A stretch of DNA of 12,814 nucleotides from Candidatus Kaiserbacteria bacterium (GCA_011052355.1 DRJB01000047.1:1-12814); one strand, 5' to 3'; shown: positions 1 to 6,116, counted from the first letter of the stretch. Numbers and translations are program-made. Notes: generated by a model not told the origin, from the letters alone.

Positions 1-73
1 AGTAATGATATGAAAACGCAATGGTTTAGAAATTTTTATCATGTCATTATATTCTATAAGCTAAAATCACAGA

Positions 74-190
74 CACAAGGTACCCACGTGCAATTTCTGA
101 GGCTCTGCGCAGTGCGACGGCGCGAGCAGGAGGAAATTTTCCAGCAGGAAAATATTCCGTACCTCAGAAATTGCACGTGGGTACCTTGTG
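74..190. repeat. 117-bp element with 29-bp perfect inverted ends
   Basis: Bases 74-102 are the exact reverse complement of 162-190. The arms start CACAAGGTACCCACGTGC and contain GGTACC and CACGTG. The core, 92-173, is repeated exactly at 208-289. Inside the arms are two further stem-loops. One is 102-127 (GCTC, bulged T, GCGC, 9-nt loop, GCGC GAGC). The other is 136-153 (ATTTTCC, 4-nt loop, GGAAAAT). As RNA or single-stranded DNA the unit can fold into a three-way junction closed by a long stem. No target-site duplication is visible at the ends. It could be a miniature non-autonomous mobile element, an unusual terminator of the rpsP-khpA transcripts, or a structured RNA. Confidence 0.8.
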
Positions 191-207
191 CTATTACACT
201 GCCATGT

Positions 208-289
208 AATTTCTGAGGCTCTGCGCAGTGCGACGGCGCGAGCAGGAGGAAATTTTCCAGCAGGAAAATATTCCGTACCTCAGAAATTG
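208..289. repeat. Second copy of the 82-bp structured repeat
   Basis: This copy is identical base for base to 92-173 (offset 116) and lies in direct orientation, 34 bp after the end of the first copy. Its closing stem is only 11 bp (208-218 with 278-288), because the 18-bp GGTACC/CACGTG extension that lengthens the first copy's arms is absent. Both internal hairpins are kept. Perfect identity over 82 bp outside coding sequence suggests recent duplication or selection on sequence and structure. It begins 30 bp past the KH-gene stop codon. Confidence 0.85.
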
Positions 290-318
290 TGTTGACCGGT
301 GCTACGTACAAATCTAAA

Positions 319-630
319 TTACGCACTCAATTCATCAACCGCCTCATCCACCGTCTTAAACTCATGCTCACGCTTACCGCCAACCGGCTCATTGATTTTA
401 AGATTCACACGCGCGTTTCGCTTCATGCCAACAACTCGCAACAGCGTACGAAGCGCCTTTGCGGTAGCACCTTCCTTACCGATAATCTTCCCCATATCGT
501 CCGGATGCACTGTTAATGTGATAAGAACTCCCATTTCATCAACTGTGCGCTGTACCGCCACAGAGTCCGGCTGGTCAACAAGCGCTTTTACCACGTACTC
601 AATAAATTGCTGATCTGTTTCCAATTCCAT
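319..630 (-). CDS. khpA: KhpA-type KH-domain RNA-binding protein
   Basis: This 103-residue protein is a single KH domain of the KhpA (YlqC) kind. KhpA proteins bind RNA in the cytoplasm, often together with KhpB/Jag, and affect cell-envelope and translation-linked transcripts. The nucleic-acid-binding GxxG loop is visible as IIGKEGATAKALRTLLR, with GKEG at residues 51-54, preceded by the beta strand GVLITLTVHPDDMG. After the domain there is a charged tail (about 82-103), so the protein is longer than the usual 75-80 residues. The ATG at 630 has no Shine-Dalgarno. An extended -10 lies about 34 nt upstream. The gene follows rpsP, a widely conserved pairing, but rimM and trmD, which often come next, are absent and the repeat region follows instead. 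Confidence 0.88.
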   Translation of the reverse strand: MELETDQQFIEYVVKALVDQPDSVAVQRTVDEMGVLITLTVHPDDMGKIIGKEGATAKALRTLLRVVGMKRNARVNLKINEPVGGKREHEFKTVDEAVDELSA

Positions 631-663
631 AATATATATATTTACGAATAATCACTTGTACCA

Positions 664-672
664 AATATAACA
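664..672 (-). promoter_or_regulatory. Extended -10 promoter of khpA
   Basis: The minus strand reads TGTTATATT, a TATATT box with an upstream TGn. No good -35 is seen. It predicts a 5' leader of about 27 nt without a Shine-Dalgarno. A 12-bp palindrome (ACACAGCTGTGT, 695-706) lies just upstream in the rpsP-khpA gap and could be an operator or the remains of a terminator. An own promoter suggests khpA can be transcribed independently of rpsP. Confidence 0.5.
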
Positions 673-733
673 CACTAATCAAATTTAAATAAGGACACAG
701 CTGTGTACAACTATATTTGTATTTTGAGCAAAC

Positions 734-1198
734 TCACGCAACAGGTTGTGCTTCTTTTTCCTCGGTTGATGAAGCATCTTCCGTGCCGGGCTCTGCAACC
801 GACTGTTGAGAGGGTTCCTGCGTATCTTCTTTTTGTGTCTCTTTGTCTTCTTGTTGAGTAGGTGGTGTTTCCTCTTTTGCTACCGCACTTTCTTTATTCA
901 GCTCTTCTGCAGACTCCTTGAGTATCGGACTCTTTTTGGGCAACACATTAATTTTCTTTGAAGATATAATTCCCTCTTTGACGAATAAATTATGTACTGA
1001 TGGAGAAACTTGGGCACCTTGACTTATCCATTTTTGAGCACTTTGCGCATCAATGGAAACCGCCTTGGTTTTTGGATTGTATGAACCGATGAGGTCAACA
1101 TGCTTGCCTGATTTTGGTCCACTGGTTTTTTCAGTAACCACAATACGAAAAGCGGCGTCATTCTTTCGGCCGATACGTTGAAATCTAATCATTAACAT
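734..1198 (-). CDS. rpsP: 30S ribosomal protein S16 with acidic C-terminal tail
   Basis: The product is a structural protein of the small ribosomal subunit. Residues 1-85 are a complete S16 domain: MIRFQRIGRKNDAAFRIVV at the start, GKHVDLIGSYNPKTK near 31-45, and the KWISQGAQVSPSVHNLFVKEG helix region at 56-76. Residues from about 95 to 154 form a low-complexity tail rich in Glu, Gln, Thr, Ser and Pro, predicted disordered and acidic. Bacterial S16 is usually 80-90 residues, so the tail nearly doubles it. ATGs at 1198 and 1192 are both possible. The -10 box sits so that transcription would start at or next to the ATG at 1198, so I chose that one. It lies upstream of khpA. Confidence 0.96.
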   Translation of the reverse strand: MLMIRFQRIGRKNDAAFRIVVTEKTSGPKSGKHVDLIGSYNPKTKAVSIDAQSAQKWISQGAQVSPSVHNLFVKEGIISSKKINVLPKKSPILKESAEELNKESAVAKEETPPTQQEDKETQKEDTQEPSQQSVAEPGTEDASSTEEKEAQPVA

Positions 1199-1204
1199 AG
1201 AAGT

Positions 1205-1233
1205 ACCATACCAGAACTTGCAGACTTATGCAA
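1205..1233 (-). promoter_or_regulatory. rpsP promoter, predicted leaderless
   Basis: On the minus strand, TTGCAT at 1228-1233 is followed by a 17-bp spacer and TATGGT at 1205-1210, with TGG directly before the -10. Only 6 nt separate the -10 from the ATG at 1198, so the expected transcription start falls on or beside the start codon. There is no room for a Shine-Dalgarno. Confidence 0.6.
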
Positions 1234-1240
1234 TGTTTTC

Positions 1241-1283
1241 GTGCGCCGCCGCGCCCCAACCGAGTTGGGGCGCGGCGGCGCAC
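1241..1283 (-). terminator. Long hairpin after the 390-residue protein gene
   Basis: A 20-bp perfect GC-rich stem (1241-1260 with 1264-1283) closes a 3-nt CGA loop. It begins 25 nt past the stop codon of the upstream gene. No U-tract follows on the minus strand (GAAAAC comes next), so termination by the classical intrinsic mechanism is uncertain. It may instead protect the 3' end or block exonucleases. Confidence 0.6.
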
Positions 1284-1307
1284 GGTACTACTTTTGACTC
1301 TTGCGTT

Positions 1308-2480
1308 TTATTGGTACTGAATAAAACTTGGGCGTGGACGTAGCTTAAGTACTTCTGCCGGCGTCATAATCTTCCACCCCGGCTCGCGCGTATCGTTTTT
1401 ATAAAATATCTTGAAACCGGTAAATTGAACCGGCTCGCTATAAATGACATACTGATATATTTTTATCTTTTTGGGAGTATGCCCCCACCCGTCCATATCA
1501 ATCACTATTTGCACCTCTTTTAACGGTGTAATTTTCTTGTAATTTGTCACCATATTTCTCGTAAAACGATGCACCACTAAAATTTTCGGTGGGAGATGTT
1601 CTGTGCGCACAATCTTTGCAAGATACTGCGCTGCAAAGTTTATATCAGATGCATCAAACGTGCCTATGATTGTTCCCGGCGCCTTATGGAGTGTCTTCAT
1701 TGCAAACTCAGGGTCAAGTGAAAGTTCCACATGTGGCAACTTTAGATATGGAGCCAGATATGGCAACTCCTTCTTTAGCGTACTCATGCCAATTTGCACA
1801 TTTAGAAAAACCAAACCATGCACTTCGTTTGCCATGTTGATTGCCTTTTCAATTTGGCTTGCCGGCATATGAAGCCGATATAATCCACTCTTTCCCGGCG
1901 AGCTCTGTGCGGTGATGGCTATATAAGAAATTGCCGGAATGACAGGAGTATTTGGGTCTGCAATTTGCCATTTTTTTACCTGCGCTTTCAGTTTTTCCAG
2001 CACAACTTTTTGCGGATACTCACCGAGTATGCCCATCTTTGGCGAATAAAAATTTCCATAAAATGAAACTATCCTGTTAAACGGTAAAAGAGCTCCATAG
2101 TTTGGATATACCGTGTGCACGGGCCACTGTGGTGTGGCTTGCGGAACTGATGAAGTTCCAATAGAAGATGTTGACTGCATGACTGGTGCTCTTTGAAATG
2201 TGGAAGGATTGTTTGCAAGAGTGAACATTCTCTGAGCATAGGCAATGGTATTCAATATGTGCGGTTGTTCACTTTGCACACCCGTTATGATTTGTACGAA
2301 TGGATTTGAGCGCACTGTGGTTGCCGAAATGCTTATGATAGTCCACACTATCGCCAGTGCGGCCATTGCGACAATCGCTCCATTTATATATGTTATAAAG
2401 AAAGAAAAACGTTGCGCTTTTGAACGAATTTTTCTCTTTTTCTTTTTTGATTTCTTCGTTTGGCTTGGGTGCTTTGGCAT
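1308..2480 (-). CDS. Membrane-anchored conserved protein, unknown function
   Basis: The 390 residues start with a very basic segment (1-24, KKSKKKKRKIRSK), then one hydrophobic helix (about 25-52), a linker to about 125, and a compact domain at 126-390. This suggests an N-terminally anchored protein with its domain outside the membrane. The domain alternates strands and helices with acidic residues at strand ends: SFYGNFYSPKMGILGEY (139-155), VELSLDPEFAM (251-261), GTFDASDINFAAQYL (273-287), LVVHRFTRNMV (301-311), IVIDMDGWGH (325-334), TGFKIFYKNDT (354-364) and RPRPSFIQYQ at the end. It looks like a TIM-barrel and recalls a family of uncharacterised actinobacterial lipoproteins. That likeness is from memory. 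A hydrolase role is possible but not shown. The start has no Shine-Dalgarno and follows a TATAAT box. Confidence 0.8.
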   Translation of the reverse strand: MPKHPSQTKKSKKKKRKIRSKAQRFSFFITYINGAIVAMAALAIVWTIISISATTVRSNPFVQIITGVQSEQPHILNTIAYAQRMFTLANNPSTFQRAPVMQSTSSIGTSSVPQATPQWPVHTVYPNYGALLPFNRIVSFYGNFYSPKMGILGEYPQKVVLEKLKAQVKKWQIADPNTPVIPAISYIAITAQSSPGKSGLYRLHMPASQIEKAINMANEVHGLVFLNVQIGMSTLKKELPYLAPYLKLPHVELSLDPEFAMKTLHKAPGTIIGTFDASDINFAAQYLAKIVRTEHLPPKILVVHRFTRNMVTNYKKITPLKEVQIVIDMDGWGHTPKKIKIYQYVIYSEPVQFTGFKIFYKNDTREPGWKIMTPAEVLKLRPRPSFIQYQ

Positions 2481-2492
2481 GTAAGTATGGAA

Positions 2493-2498
2493 ATTATA
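2493..2498 (-). promoter_or_regulatory. -10 box of the 390-residue protein gene
   Basis: The minus strand carries a perfect TATAAT 12 nt before the ATG at 2480. No convincing -35 is seen at 17 bp, where the preceding hairpin (2514-2549) sits. The predicted leader is only about 5 nt and lacks a Shine-Dalgarno. Confidence 0.45.
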
Positions 2499-2513
2499 TT
2501 GTTACTGTAGCAC

Positions 2514-2549
2514 ACGGGCTATGTCGCGCATTCGCGCGACATAGCCCGT
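2514..2549 (-). terminator. Hairpin between the DUF3467-like and 390-residue genes
   Basis: A 16-bp perfect stem (2514-2529 with 2534-2549) closes an ATTC loop. It lies 21 nt past the stop of the DUF3467-like gene. No U-tract follows on the minus strand (GTGCTACAG). Confidence 0.55.
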
Positions 2550-2570
2550 TAACATACAAACCGGTAAAAA

Positions 2571-2831
2571 TTATTTTGTGCCTCCCTTTAGGTCTGTTGT
2601 TTGAATCGGACTTTCAACATCCGGTGGCCACTTTGCTTCAATGGGTTGATATTTTTTTTCATATTCCTGCACTTGGTCCACCAAATACTGCGAGAGGCGC
2701 TTCATGTGCTGTGGCGTCAGTGCGTACGCAGTACCACTTTCACCAACAAGCATCGCCAACACAAAACTTTCAGGCGTGTACCCTACGATAATATTTTCAC
2801 AAAACTGTTTTGATACTTTGTTTAAGTCCAT
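2571..2831 (-). CDS. DUF3467-like small protein
   Basis: This 86-residue soluble protein matches the pattern I know for DUF3467: a strand with phi-x-G-x-[ST]PESF (VGYTPESFVLAMLV, about 16-29), then ALTPQHMKRLSQYLVDQVQEYEKKY (about 37-61), where the family has SPQHAK followed by a long helix. The function of the family is unknown. The frame continues upstream to 2870, but that extension enters the clpB terminator hairpin and overlies the promoter. The ATG at 2831, six nt from a TATACT box, is therefore the better start. It lies downstream of clpB, separated by a hairpin and its own promoter. Confidence 0.78.
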   Translation of the reverse strand: MDLNKVSKQFCENIIVGYTPESFVLAMLVGESGTAYALTPQHMKRLSQYLVDQVQEYEKKYQPIEAKWPPDVESPIQTTDLKGGTK

Positions 2832-2837
2832 GGTTGT

Positions 2838-2846
2838 AGTATACCA
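2838..2846 (-). promoter_or_regulatory. Extended -10 promoter of the DUF3467-like gene, predicted leaderless
   Basis: The minus strand reads TGGTATACT, then six bases, then ATG at 2831. The usual 6-8 nt from -10 to transcription start puts the first base on the A of the ATG. The upstream part of the promoter runs into the clpB terminator hairpin, so any -35 contact would overlap that stem. Confidence 0.55.
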
Positions 2847-2865
2847 CACCGCCCCCAAGTGCAAG

Positions 2866-2911
2866 TGCAATACCGGGGCGCCTCACTACTGTGAGGCGCC
2901 CCGGTATTGCA
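2866..2911 (-). terminator. Hairpin terminating clpB
   Basis: A 21-bp perfect stem (2866-2886 with 2891-2911) with a TACT loop begins 15 nt past the clpB stop codon. No U-tract follows on the minus strand; the next bases are CTTGCACTTG. Confidence 0.6.
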
Positions 2912-2926
2912 ACTTTCAAATACCTC

Positions 2927-5515
2927 TTATTTCTTAGTAAAAATTACGGCATCCTTTTTTCCCACTGTGGCAACAAGCACATCACCTTCATGTATTTTTC
3001 CATCAATAATTTCCATGGCAAGCTCGTCCATAAGCTGTGTTTGCAATGCGCGCTTAAGCGGACGCGCCCCAAACGCCACGTCATATCCTTTCTTCAAAAG
3101 AAGGTCATATACTTTTTTATCCACAGTAAGTTTTATCTTTTTTTCACGTGCAAGAAGCCCAACCAGCTCATCCACTTGAAGTTTGATAATCTCTTTGAGC
3201 ATTGGCTCACTCAACGCATTAAACAACACAATATCATCAATGCGATTTAAAAACTCCGGGCGAAAATGTTTATGCACAATCGCCATAACTTCCTTTTCAA
3301 GAGCTTCCGGCTTTCCGGAAAAATCCAACATGATTTCACTTCCAAGGTTTGAGGTCATTACAATAAGCGAGTGCGAGAAAGTGACAGTTCTTCCCTGCCC
3401 GTCCGTAAGACGCCCGTCATCAAGAACTTGCAACAATATATTAAAAACATCAGGGTGCGCTTTTTCTATTTCATCAAGCAATATGACCGCATACGGACGT
3501 CTGCGTATCGGCTCAGTCAATTGTCCGCCCTCTTCATAGCCGACGTAGCCAGGTGGAGCACCGATAAGTCGCGAAACAGAATGGCGCTCCATATATTCGC
3601 TCATATCAATGCGAATCATTGCGTCTCTATCATCAAACAAAATTTCCGCTAATGTTCTTGCAAGCTCTGTCTTTCCAACACCGGTTGGTCCGAGAAACAA
3701 AAACGATCCGATTGGTTTTTTAACGTCTTTTAATCCTGCACGTGCTCTTCTGATTGCACGCGACACGGTTGAAATCGCTTTTTCCTGCCCCACCACATGC
3801 GCGGAAAGATCTTCCTCAAGATGTACGAGTTTTTGCGCCTCGCCCTCAATGAGCTTTGCCACAGGAATACCTGTCCAACGCGCCACCACTCTTGCAATAT
3901 CTTCTTCATTTACTTCTTCGCGCACCAAGCGCTCTTTCTCCGGAATAGAGTTTATTTTTTTCTGCATCGCAACAAGCTCTTTTTCTTTTTTTGGAAGCGT
4001 GCCATATCTAATTTCCGCCGCCTTTGCCAAATCGCCTTCTCGTTCTGCGGTCTCCGCGTGTACTTTTAGATCTTCAATATCTTTTGACAAAGCGTGCATT
4101 TGATGAATGAGCTCCCTTTGCTTTTCCCATCGCGCTTTCTTCCCATCAAAATCTTCTTTGAGAGATGCTATCTTTTTTTCCACTTCTTCAAGCCGCTCTT
4201 TGCTTTCTTTTCCTTTTTCTTTTTTCAATGCTTCGCGCTCAACACCAAGCTTTATGAGAGTGCGATGCATTTGATCAAGTTCTATGGGCATGCTTTCAAT
4301 TTCCATCTTGAGCGTGGACGTCGCCTCATCAATAAGGTCTACCGCTTTATCAGGAAGAAAACGCTCTGTGATGTAGCGCGCCGATAGGCGCGCGGCGGCG
4401 ACAAGCGCATCATCCATAATACGAACACCGTGGTGTATTTCATATTTTTCTTTTAGCCCTCGCAAAATGGCGATTGAGTCATCAATGGACGGTTCTCCGA
4501 CATACACCGGCTGGAACCTGCGCTCAAGTGCCTGGTCTTTTTCAATGTATTGTCTGTATTCATTCAGAGTTGTCGCTCCAATGAGATGCAGTTTCCCTCG
4601 CGCGAGCAGTGGTTTAAGCATGTTCGCTGCGTCCACTGCCCCATCAGCTTTCCCGGCACCCACAATAGTATGTAATTCATCTACGAACAAAATAATGTTT
4701 CCTTCTGATTTTTCCACCTCCTTCAAAAGTGCCTGCAAGCGCTCTTCAAATTCTCCCCTGAATTTTGCTCCGGCAAGAAGCGCGGAGATTTCAAGACCCA
4801 CAAGATGCCTACCTTTCAAAGAATCCGGAACATCTCCCGATACAATTCTCTGCGCAAGCCCTTCCACGATGGCGGTTTTGCCGACACCGGGGTCACCGAT
4901 TAAAACTGGATTATTTTTTCTTCTGCGAGAGAGCACCTGCATGACGCGACGTATCTCATCATCGCGCCCGATAACCGGGTCAAGCTCCCCATCTTTTGCC
5001 AATTTTGTAAAATCTTGACCGTATTTTTTGAGAACATCGTAAGTATTTTCCGGATTGGGCGTTTGCACATGCGCGCCACCGCGGATAATCGATATATTCT
5101 TTTTTAGCTCACCGCAAGTTACTTTGTGATTTTCAAGAATAGATTTCACCTCGGGAGATACGTTGCACATGCCGAGGATAAGATGCTCCGTGCTTATGTA
5201 TTCGTCGGAAAGTGAAGATGCTTCGTGTGCGCTCTTTTCCAGCGCCTGTTGCAACTGGGGAGATATGCGCGGTTGTGCATCACCTTGCAAGGTTGCTTGC
5301 TTTTGTAGGTGGTCGGCAATATCGCGCATAATCTCCGCAATGCTCCCACCTGTTTTTTCTATAAGTGGCACAACGATAGTATCCGTCTGCTCCATGAGTG
5401 CGGAAAAAAGATGCATCGGTTCCACTTGCGCATGATGAGCGGAATGCGCAATATCAACCGCACGCGTAAGCGCCTCTTTTGAACGTTCCGTAAGTTTTTC
5501 AATGAGTCCATCCAT
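2927..5515 (-). CDS. clpB: ATP-dependent disaggregase ClpB
   Basis: This is a full-length Hsp100 chaperone of 862 residues, the usual size. It threads aggregated proteins through a hexameric pore in the cytoplasm, normally together with DnaK. It has a Clp N-domain (1-145). AAA+ module 1 has Walker A GDPGVGKT (207-214), Walker B ILFVDE (275-280) and an arginine-finger ERR at 331-333. The coiled-coil middle domain (about 405-530) contains the typical GDLAKAAEIRYGTLP, which separates ClpB from ClpA/ClpC. AAA+ module 2 has Walker A GPTGVGKT (609-616), Walker B VILLDE (677-682) and pore loop GYVGYEEGG (656-664). Pore loop 1 is KFRG, with Phe where Tyr is common. The ATG at 5515 follows a promoter with a 20-nt leader and no Shine-Dalgarno. 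No CIRCE element is visible upstream. Confidence 0.98.
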   Translation of the reverse strand: MDGLIEKLTERSKEALTRAVDIAHSAHHAQVEPMHLFSALMEQTDTIVVPLIEKTGGSIAEIMRDIADHLQKQATLQGDAQPRISPQLQQALEKSAHEASSLSDEYISTEHLILGMCNVSPEVKSILENHKVTCGELKKNISIIRGGAHVQTPNPENTYDVLKKYGQDFTKLAKDGELDPVIGRDDEIRRVMQVLSRRRKNNPVLIGDPGVGKTAIVEGLAQRIVSGDVPDSLKGRHLVGLEISALLAGAKFRGEFEERLQALLKEVEKSEGNIILFVDELHTIVGAGKADGAVDAANMLKPLLARGKLHLIGATTLNEYRQYIEKDQALERRFQPVYVGEPSIDDSIAILRGLKEKYEIHHGVRIMDDALVAAARLSARYITERFLPDKAVDLIDEATSTLKMEIESMPIELDQMHRTLIKLGVEREALKKEKGKESKERLEEVEKKIASLKEDFDGKKARWEKQRELIHQMHALSKDIEDLKVHAETAEREGDLAKAAEIRYGTLPKKEKELVAMQKKINSIPEKERLVREEVNEEDIARVVARWTGIPVAKLIEGEAQKLVHLEEDLSAHVVGQEKAISTVSRAIRRARAGLKDVKKPIGSFLFLGPTGVGKTELARTLAEILFDDRDAMIRIDMSEYMERHSVSRLIGAPPGYVGYEEGGQLTEPIRRRPYAVILLDEIEKAHPDVFNILLQVLDDGRLTDGQGRTVTFSHSLIVMTSNLGSEIMLDFSGKPEALEKEVMAIVHKHFRPEFLNRIDDIVLFNALSEPMLKEIIKLQVDELVGLLAREKKIKLTVDKKVYDLLLKKGYDVAFGARPLKRALQTQLMDELAMEIIDGKIHEGDVLVATVGKKDAVIFTKK

Positions 5516-5535
5516 GGTGTTGTGTTATGTATGAC

Positions 5536-5565
5536 AGTATAAAACAACCATGCACTCTGTGGCAA
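5536..5565 (-). promoter_or_regulatory. clpB promoter
   Basis: On the minus strand, TTGCCA (5560-5565) is followed by an 18-bp spacer and TATACT (5536-5541). This is a good housekeeping-type promoter 20 nt before the ATG. I see neither a CIRCE operator nor a sigma-32-like box, so heat control, if present, works some other way. Confidence 0.65.
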
Positions 5566-5612
5566 GCATACGGAACTCGTATAATAATATATTTCGTATA
5601 AGTAAAATAAAA

Positions 5613-5663
5613 ACCCCGCGTCTTCATTAGAATTCAGATTGAATTCTAATGAAGACGCGGGGT
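5613..5663 (-). terminator. Intrinsic terminator after the 55-residue protein gene
   Basis: A 24-bp perfect stem (5613-5636 with 5640-5663) with a 3-nt loop starts 23 nt past the stop codon. On the minus strand it is followed by a T-rich tail, TTTTTATTTTAC. This is one of the few hairpins here with the classical U-tract. It also insulates clpB from upstream transcription. Confidence 0.85.
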
Positions 5664-5686
5664 GAGTGAACATAGGGGAAACATCT

Positions 5687-5854
5687 TCATTTCCCCAACT
5701 CTCTCAACTTGTCATCAATTTCCGCGAGGTATTTCTCTGCTCCAGGATGGAGCTTATAATACTTTTTATCCATAATAAATACCACCCCGAAAAAGACTAC
5801 AGTGAGAATAAAACTGAAGAACCATACTTCAGAAACATCAAACAAGATGTTCAT
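5687..5854 (-). CDS. Small single-pass membrane protein, unknown
   Basis: I do not recognise this 55-residue protein. Residues 9-28 (EVWFFSFILTVVFFGVVFIM) form one hydrophobic helix, followed by a charged tail, DKKYYKLHPGAEKYLAEIDDKLRELGK, predicted helical. The frame extends upstream to 5905, but the ATG at 5854 is the start: GGAG lies 8 nt before it, and the promoter -10 (5904-5909) overlaps the extended part. It is transcribed alone between tRNA-Gln and clpB, with its own promoter and terminator. That clean transcription unit and the Shine-Dalgarno argue that it is a real gene. Confidence 0.75.
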   Translation of the reverse strand: MNILFDVSEVWFFSFILTVVFFGVVFIMDKKYYKLHPGAEKYLAEIDDKLRELGK

Positions 5855-5903
5855 TTTTTTACTCCAACTCTCATCATCCTCACAGCGAGGATATTCTATA
5901 TAC

Positions 5904-5931
5904 AATATACAACAATCTACAGTTCGGTCAA
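5904..5931 (-). promoter_or_regulatory. Promoter of the 55-residue membrane protein gene
   Basis: On the minus strand, TTGACC (5926-5931) is followed by a 16-bp spacer and TATATT (5904-5909). The leader is about 43 nt and carries GGAG 8 nt before the ATG at 5854. Confidence 0.6.
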
Positions 5932-5984
5932 TACCTACAAAACCAGCGCCTCACAAGGCGATATCTTTAGGTGCCACCCGCGCC

Positions 5985-6013
5985 AAACATCGGACACCCG
6001 ATGTCCGATGTTT
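5985..6013 (-). terminator. Hairpin downstream of tRNA-Gln
   Basis: A 12-bp perfect stem (5985-5996 with 6002-6013) with a 5-nt loop lies 24 nt past the tRNA 3' end. There is no U-tract on the minus strand. Its right arm belongs to a short tandem repeat, described separately. Confidence 0.45.
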
Positions 6014-6032
6014 GTAATGTCCAATGTTTGTA
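6001..6032. repeat. 16-bp tandem repeat beside tRNA-Gln
   Basis: ATGTCCGATGTTTGTA (6001-6016) is followed directly by ATGTCCAATGTTTGTA (6017-6032), differing at one base. An inverted copy of the central 12 bases lies at 5985-5996 and makes the hairpin there. The array ends 5 bases from the tRNA 3' end. It does not copy tRNA sequence. Confidence 0.8.
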
Positions 6033-6036
6033 TTTG

Positions 6037-6107
6037 CTGCGGGACTAGGACTCGAACCTAGATTACTTGGACCAGAACCAAGCGTCCTACCATTAGACGA
6101 TCCCGCA
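6037..6107 (-). tRNA. tRNA-Gln (anticodon CUG)
   Basis: The minus strand folds as a cloverleaf. The acceptor stem is TGCGGGA with TCCCGCA; the weak U1-A72 pair is typical of tRNA-Gln. The D arm is GTC...GAC, the anticodon stem CTTGG with CCAAG around loop TTCTGGT (anticodon CTG), and the T arm CTAGG TTCGAGT CCTAG. The discriminator is G, as expected for glutamine. CCA is not encoded (CAA follows), so a CCA-adding enzyme is needed. Confidence 0.95.
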
Positions 6108-6116
6108 ATTACATTA

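Larger units (their letters stand above)
1..318. other. Intergenic region carrying structured repeats
   Basis: No convincing gene lies here. The open frames are short, cross the repeats and look like nothing known. The region follows the 3' end of the KH-protein gene and contains the two repeat copies listed separately. At the far left, on the minus strand, a TATAAT box sits at 46-51. An ATG at 42-40 then opens a frame that stays open for 14 codons to the window edge. This could be the start of a leftward gene cut off by the window, but the ATG is only 3 nt from the -10 box and there is no other support. Confidence 0.6.

Noticed and set aside
1..42. Start of a leftward gene at the window edge
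   Set aside because: Only 14 codons are visible, the ATG is too near the TATAAT box, and the peptide is not recognisable; not enough to call a gene.
128..133. AGGAGG on the plus strand inside the repeat as a Shine-Dalgarno
   Set aside because: No start codon with a sensible frame follows at the right distance, and all genes here run on the other strand.
74..190. The long inverted repeat as an integron attC site
   Set aside because: The arms lack the GTTRRRY/RYYYAAC core sites and no integrase or cassette array is present.
92..289. The repeat pair as a CRISPR array
   Set aside because: Only two 82-bp units, 34 bp apart, with extensive internal pairing; no further repeats and no cas genes.
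54..326. Minus-strand open frame of 90 codons across the left repeats
   Set aside because: Its protein is made of the translated repeats (the same peptide words occur twice in different frames) and overlaps the end of khpA; there is no start signal.
4467..5018. Plus-strand open frame of 183 codons opposite clpB
   Set aside because: It is the antisense shadow of a clearly coding ClpB AAA+ module and has Ser/Pro/Arg-rich composition with no recognisable domain.
5516..5612. CIRCE or sigma-32 control site before clpB
   Set aside because: I looked for TTAGCACTC/GAGTGCTAA and found only an isolated GAGTGC without the inverted partner; the promoter is of housekeeping type.
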